Below, one piece after another: positions 32,000 through 35,884 of a stretch of 35,884 bases of DNA. The notes beneath the pieces were generated by a model that saw only the letters and a program-made list of their open reading frames with translations, searched no databases and had not been told where the DNA came from. Each line of letters begins with the position of its first letter. Position 1 is the stretch's first letter. This stretch comes from Planctomycetaceae bacterium (lineage in GTDB: Bacteria; Planctomycetota; Planctomycetia; Pirellulales; UBA1268): contig JAJTED010000044.1 in assembly GCA_021300535.1 (NCBI GenBank), positions 1-35,884 on the forward strand, given 5' to 3'. A program made the position numbers and the translations under genes.

Positions 32000-33742
32000 A
32001 TGACTCGCGATCCTCACGCCCCCAGGCTTTCCCCGAGCGACCTGCGTTCCCAGCGCTGGTTCGCACCGGACGATCTCCGCGCCTTCGGCCATCGCAGCCG
32101 CCTGCGGCAGATGGGCTACTCCGCCGAGGAGGCTGAGGGCCGTCCGGTGATCGCGATCCTCAACTCCTGGAGCGACCTGAGCCAGTGCCACACCCACTTC
32201 CCGGAGCGGGTGCAGGAAGTGAAGCGCGGCGTCTGGCAGGCCGGAGGGTTTCCCCTCGAGATCCCCGTGCTGGCGATCTCGGAAATGTTCATGAAGCCGA
32301 CGGCGATGTTCTATCGCAACCTCCTGGCCATGGAGGTCGAGGAGGTGCTGCGGAGCCATCCGGTCGACGGCTGCGTGCTCATGGGGGGCTGCGACAAGAC
32401 CGTGCCCGGCCTCTTGATGGGAGCGATCTCCGCGGATCTGCCGGCGGTCTTTCTGCCCGCGGGCCCGATGCTCGCCGGCCGCTACCGCAACGAGCGGCTC
32501 GGCAGCGGCACCGACGTCTGGAAATACTGGGCCCAGCGACAGGCCGGCTGCCTCGACGCATGCGTCTGGCGGCAGCTCGAATCGGGCATCGCGCGTTCGG
32601 CGGGCACGTGCATGACGATGGGAACGGCATCCACGCTGGCCGCCGTCGTGGAGACGCTCGGGATGATGCTTCCCGGCGCCGCGACGATTCCCGCCGTGCA
32701 CTCCGCCCACGCCCGGATGGCGGCGGCCTGCGGCCGACGGATCGTGGGCATGGTGTGGGAAGACCTACGGCCGTCGCAGATCCTCTCGCCAGCCTCGTTC
32801 GACAACGCCATCGTCGCCGACATGGCCCTGGCCGGGTCGACCAACGCGATCGTTCACCTGCTCGCGTTGGCCCGCCGTGCCGGCGTGCCGCTGTCGCTCG
32901 ACCGCTTCGACGCCCTCTCCCGCACCACCCCCGTGCTCGCCAACCTGCGACCTGCGGGCGAGTTCCTCATGGAGGATTTTCACGACGCCGGCGGTGTGGC
33001 AGCGCTCCTCTCGCGGATTCCGCATCTGCTCGACCTGAACGCCCTCACCGTAACCGGCAAGACGCTCGGTGCGAACATCGCAGACGCCGAGGTGATCGAC
33101 GAACGGGTGATCCTGCCACTCGATGCGCCGCTCTCGCGGGCCGGCGGCACGTTCGTGCTCCGGGGCAACCTCGCCCCGCACGGCTGCGTGATCAAGCCGA
33201 CGGCCGCCGACCCCAGGCTGCTCAAGCACACCGGGCGGGCCATCGTCTTCGATTCCTATCCCGACATGAAGTCGCGAATCGACGATCCCGCGACCGGCAT
33301 CACGGCCGACGACGTGCTCGTGCTGCGAAATGCCGGACCGCTCGGCGGCCCGGGCATGCCGGAATGGGGCATGCTGCCGATCCCCAAGCCGCTCCTGGAG
33401 CAGGGCGTGCGTGACATGGTGCGGATTTCCGACGCGCGGATGAGCGGCACGAGCTACGGGACGTGCGTGCTCCACGTTGCCCCCGAGGCGGCCATCGGCG
33501 GGCCGCTGGCCGTCGTGCAGACCGGCGACCGCATCGCACTCGACGTGGAGGCCCGGCGGCTCGATGTGCTCGTCGCCGACGAGGAGCTCTCCCGGCGGCT
33601 GGCGGCCTGGAAAGCCCCCGCGCCACGATTCGCCCGCGGCTACGGCTGGCTCTACGGCGAACAGGCGACTCAGGCCGATCTGGGCTGTGACTTCCGGTTT
33701 CTGGAACGCGGCGAGCCGACGCCCGACCCCGACATTTTCTGA
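32000..33742 (+). CDS. IlvD/Edd-family sugar-acid dehydratase (L-arabonate/D-xylonate type)
   Basis: 580 residues from the ATG at 32000; the frame is open upstream only over the antisense of the permease. Cluster and metal ligands are in place: Cys63 in SQCHTHFPERV, Cys131-Asp132-Lys133 in GGCDKTVPGLLMG, and Cys204 in AGTCMTMGTASTL. The spacing matches the three Cys of Rhizobium L-arabinonate dehydratase, which binds a [2Fe-2S] cluster. Other family blocks are WSDLSQCHTHF, ADMALAGSTNAIVHLLALAR, TGKTLGANI, GNLAPHGCVIKPTA, YPDMKSRIDD, GPGMPEWGMLPIP and ISDARMSGTSYGT. The reaction is aldonate to 2-keto-3-deoxy-aldonate. Of the IlvD types it reads as pentonate dehydratase rather than IlvD (dihydroxyacid) or Edd, by inference from the context. 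Cytoplasmic. Confidence 0.93.
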   Translation: MTRDPHAPRLSPSDLRSQRWFAPDDLRAFGHRSRLRQMGYSAEEAEGRPVIAILNSWSDLSQCHTHFPERVQEVKRGVWQAGGFPLEIPVLAISEMFMKPTAMFYRNLLAMEVEEVLRSHPVDGCVLMGGCDKTVPGLLMGAISADLPAVFLPAGPMLAGRYRNERLGSGTDVWKYWAQRQAGCLDACVWRQLESGIARSAGTCMTMGTASTLAAVVETLGMMLPGAATIPAVHSAHARMAAACGRRIVGMVWEDLRPSQILSPASFDNAIVADMALAGSTNAIVHLLALARRAGVPLSLDRFDALSRTTPVLANLRPAGEFLMEDFHDAGGVAALLSRIPHLLDLNALTVTGKTLGANIADAEVIDERVILPLDAPLSRAGGTFVLRGNLAPHGCVIKPTAADPRLLKHTGRAIVFDSYPDMKSRIDDPATGITADDVLVLRNAGPLGGPGMPEWGMLPIPKPLLEQGVRDMVRISDARMSGTSYGTCVLHVAPEAAIGGPLAVVQTGDRIALDVEARRLDVLVADEELSRRLAAWKAPAPRFARGYGWLYGEQATQADLGCDFRFLERGEPTPDPDIF

Positions 33743-33778
33743 CCCCGATCCCACTCTTCTTTCCCCAGCGAGACGCGC

Positions 33779-34696
33779 GTGAACAGTTCCCCCACGCTCA
33801 CGAAGGCCCACCTGCAACGCTCGGTGATGGCCGTACCGCCCCTGGCCCGCACGGTGGCCGGCGGCATCGACCCCGCCGCCAACGAACGCATCATCCGCCA
33901 TCTCGAGCGGGGCGGCGTGTCGCTGCTGCTCTACGGCGGCAACGCCAACATCTATCACCTGCCGCTCGGTGAATACGAGCCGCTACTGGCGATGCTCGCC
34001 CAGACGGCTTCGCCAGACACGCTCGTCGTGCCCGCCGCCGGCCCCACCTTCGGTCTTCTGCTTGAACACGCGCAGGTGATTCGCCGGCACCGGTTCCAAA
34101 CCGTGATGGTGCTGCCGCAGCAGGGCATCACCACGAGCGCGGGCGTGGCGACGGGCGTGCGTCGATTCGTCGAGGCGGCCGGCGTGCCGGCGCTCCTCTA
34201 CATCAAGCACGACGGGTTCATCGAGCCGGCCGACGCGGCCCGGCTCTGCCGCGACGGTCTCATCAGCGCGATCAAGTATGCGACGGTGCGGCCGGATCCG
34301 GCCCGCGACCCGTATCTCCGCGAACTGGTCGGTCTCGTCGACCCGGAGATCATCATCAGCGGCATCGGGGAGCAGCCGGCCATCGTCCACATGCGGGATT
34401 TCGGCCTCGGCGGCTTCACGACCGGCTGCGGGTGCGTGGCGCCGAAGCTTTCCCAGGCCATGCTGGCGGCCATCCGGGCAAAACAGTGGGCCGAGGCGGA
34501 GCGGATTCGCCGGGTGTTCGAGCCGCTGGAAAACCTACGCAACGCCATCAACCCGATCCGCGTCCTGCATGAGGCCGTGACGGCAGCGGACATCGCCGCC
34601 ACCGGCCCGCTCCAGCCGCTCTTGGACAACGTCGAGGAGCGGCATCGCCCGGCGATCGCGGCGGCGGCGCGGGCGCTCGTGGCCGCGGACGGCTGA
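33779..34696 (+). CDS. DapA-family dehydratase/aldolase (2-keto-3-deoxy-pentonate type)
   Basis: 305 residues from the GTG at 33779, 36 bp after the dehydratase gene; an ATG at codon 17 is an alternative start. Class I aldolase/dehydratase TIM barrel with LERGGVSLLLYGGNANIYHL, FQTVMVLPQQGITT, PALLYIKHDGF (Tyr141) and LISAIKYATV, where Lys166 is the Schiff-base residue, and GLGGFTTGCGCVAPKL. Next to a pentonate dehydratase, the likely reaction is dehydration of 2-keto-3-deoxy-L-arabonate to alpha-ketoglutarate semialdehyde, but retro-aldol cleavage to pyruvate and glycolaldehyde is possible for the fold. If glycolaldehyde were made, the nearby alpha-hydroxyacid oxidase would fit (inference). 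Same operon as the dehydratase. Confidence 0.88.
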   Translation: MNSSPTLTKAHLQRSVMAVPPLARTVAGGIDPAANERIIRHLERGGVSLLLYGGNANIYHLPLGEYEPLLAMLAQTASPDTLVVPAAGPTFGLLLEHAQVIRRHRFQTVMVLPQQGITTSAGVATGVRRFVEAAGVPALLYIKHDGFIEPADAARLCRDGLISAIKYATVRPDPARDPYLRELVGLVDPEIIISGIGEQPAIVHMRDFGLGGFTTGCGCVAPKLSQAMLAAIRAKQWAEAERIRRVFEPLENLRNAINPIRVLHEAVTAADIAATGPLQPLLDNVEERHRPAIAAAARALVAADG

Positions 34697-34703
34697 TCCG
34701 TGT

Positions 34704-34748
34704 GAGTCGATAGTCGTGTCGGCATCCGCGGAACGACCGCATCGACTC
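34704..34748 (+). terminator. Two-part hairpin after the DapA-type gene
   Basis: GAGTCGAT (34704-34711) pairs with ATCGACTC (34741-34748), and inside it GTCGT (34713-34717) pairs with ACGAC (34733-34737). It starts 8 bp after the stop codon. No T-run follows, so this is a possible terminator only. Confidence 0.4.
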
Positions 34749-34762
34749 CGAGACGATCACCA

Positions 34763-35095
34763 GGGTCCTACGCCCGGCTCTTGTCCTGTGCCAAAGAGTC
34801 GGCGGGCAAGAAGCAGGGCAGCGGGGGGCGGAAGATCGGCAACGCCCACCTCAAGTGGGCCTTCAGCGAGGCGGCGGCTTTGATGATCCGCAGCAGCCCC
34901 GAGGCGAAGGCATTCATGGAGAAGATGACTCGCCAACGGGGCAAGGCCCGGGCCGTGGTCCTCGTCGCCGCCAAGATCGGCCGCGACGTCTACTGGTTGA
35001 TGAAGCGACAGCAGCCCGTTGACGCCCGGAAACTCTGGAAGAGCAGCCTGCCCAAGAGCGTCCGCACCATGGAGGGAGCCGTCATGAAAGGCTGA
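34763..35095 (+). pseudogene. IS110-family transposase, 3' fragment
   Basis: The frame from about 34763 reads SYARLLSCAKESAGKKQGSG, GRKIGNAHLKWAFSEAA, LMIRSSPEAKAFMEKMTRQR, GKARAVVLVAAKIGRDVYWL and MKRQQPVDARKLW. This is the C-terminal Transposase_20 end of IS110/IS1111-type transposases. The first ~300 residues, including the RuvC-like DEDD domain, are missing. The fragment abuts the hairpin downstream of the DapA-type gene. A dead remnant of an element that excised or was overwritten on its left. Confidence 0.85.
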
Positions 35096-35789
35096 CCGCA
35101 CACGCGGGGCTGGTCGGTGAGCCGACAGTCGAACTGAGCGACGCGCTTGCGACTGACAGCAGCGCCGGTCGAGCACCACGCACGAGGCGAAGGCACTTGC
35201 GGCAGGGCACCCCCCTGACCGCCCGAAGGAGAAGGAGCCTGTGGCTCCACCTTCTTCCGCCCCAGTGCCGTGCCGAAGACCGCCGACTCACTTGCTCGGA
35301 AGAGCCACCGGCCAGCGCCCGCCACCATTCACGAGCACACACAGGGAGATGAGCACGAAACACTGACCCAAGACACACGCGACCGCCGGTCCCGCGAGCC
35401 GACCTGAACGGAGGCGTGCCTCGAGCACGTACTCGACGCTTTGAATAGCCGCTGGGAACGAACGGATGAACTTCGAAAACGCATGGCCTTCACGCCGGAC
35501 TCGCCGCCTGGCGGCGGCTCGCCTGCGTGCGAACGGGCCTGAACACAGGCCTGATCATGCACCGCACGCAGGGTGACACCTCACGGGCACCCAGCTCTGC
35601 GGCCGAGCCTCAGAGAGATGTTTGGCGCGGTCGTGTCAGGACGCACCTGGCACGCTCGACTCCCGATGAAGAAGGATTCCGCGTCGCCGACCGGTCAGGG
35701 CCGGCTGCCACCCCCGCTCGAACCCGAAACACAAAAAGCCGACGATCGGCTGGGAAAATGAAAATGTTTCGGGCGTAACTCGCAAATCG
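35096..35789. other. About 700 bp without a convincing gene, downstream of the IS110 fragment
   Basis: Reading frames here are short and have no family resemblance. A stem-loop GGAGCC-TGT-GGCTCC at 35234-35248, with flanking GAAG/CTTC, is the clearest structure. Part of the region could be the 3' non-coding end of the IS110 element; I could not place its boundary. Confidence 0.5.
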
Positions 35790-35884
35790 CTATGCCGCAG
35801 CCTTGCCATATAGCCGAGTTTGCTCAGTTTCGGCGTGGCGCTCGATGAACTCGTCCCATCGGCCGTTGAGGTAGACGGCCCGCA
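35790..35884 (-). CDS. C-terminal 30 residues of an unidentified gene, cut by the window edge
   Basis: Minus-strand frame ending at TAG 35792-35790, reading RAVYLNGRWDEF, IERHAETEQTRLYGKAAA. The context of mobile DNA makes a transposase C terminus likely, but I cannot assign a family. Most of the gene lies beyond the window. Confidence 0.45.
   Translation of the reverse strand, partial: RAVYLNGRWDEFIERHAETEQTRLYGKAAA

Noticed and set aside
35573-35761. Small plus-strand frame (62 residues)
   Set aside because: No ribosome-binding site, no resemblance and mixed codon use; not enough to call a gene.

Overview
The window looks like a chromosomal stretch of a GC-rich planctomycete, probably Pirellulales-like. 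This rests on family content: planctomycete-type cytochromes with DUF1587/1592/1588/1585 modules, a DUF1552 partner, PVC-type propeller-HEAT-cytochrome c fusions, DUF1080 proteins and a ceramidase-like hydrolase. Almost every product carries a Sec, Tat or lipoprotein signal. I found no tRNA, rRNA or CRISPR array.

Layout. 1-9440 is a minus-strand block: a DUF1587 cytochrome gene running off the left edge and broken by one in-frame TGA, a neutral-ceramidase-like hydrolase, and a 1640-residue fusion (DUF1080, PQQ sugar dehydrogenase, PVC propeller, HEAT repeats, cytochrome c). 9666-11795 has two plus-strand genes, a frameshifted propeller and a ROK sugar kinase with a clipped C terminus. 11908-13412 is a group II intron remnant on the minus strand whose maturase has lost most of its RT domain but whose domain V is intact. 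It abuts a ~290-bp inverted repeat (13422-13712). 13763-19217 is a minus-strand operon (DUF1592 cytochrome, lactonase, DUF1552), preceded by a lipoprotein SGNH-like gene. 20622-26580 is a plus-strand operon (PVC propeller-HEAT-cytochrome c, TIM-barrel sugar isomerase, tandem FGE-like protein). 26657-28648 on the minus strand holds a DUF1080 protein and an FMN alpha-hydroxyacid oxidase.

29002-34696 looks like a sugar-acid catabolic locus. An aldehyde dehydrogenase and a GntP-type permease lie on the minus strand. An IlvD/Edd-type aldonate dehydratase and a DapA-type dehydratase lie on the plus strand. Together they fit the non-phosphorylative pentonate route (aldonate, 2-keto-3-deoxy acid, alpha-ketoglutarate semialdehyde, alpha-ketoglutarate). 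The aldehyde dehydrogenase, however, lacks the segment that should hold its catalytic Glu and Cys. The right end has an IS110-type transposase 3' fragment, ~700 bp without a convincing gene, and the last 30 codons of an unidentified minus-strand gene.

A working model (inference): extracytoplasmic PQQ/cytochrome proteins oxidise sugars or glycosides, DUF1080 domains cleave the keto-glycosides, lactonases open the lactones, GntP imports aldonates, and the dehydratases carry them to alpha-ketoglutarate. Several genes are damaged (nonsense codon, frameshift, deletions), so real decay and assembly or consensus error both need to be considered.
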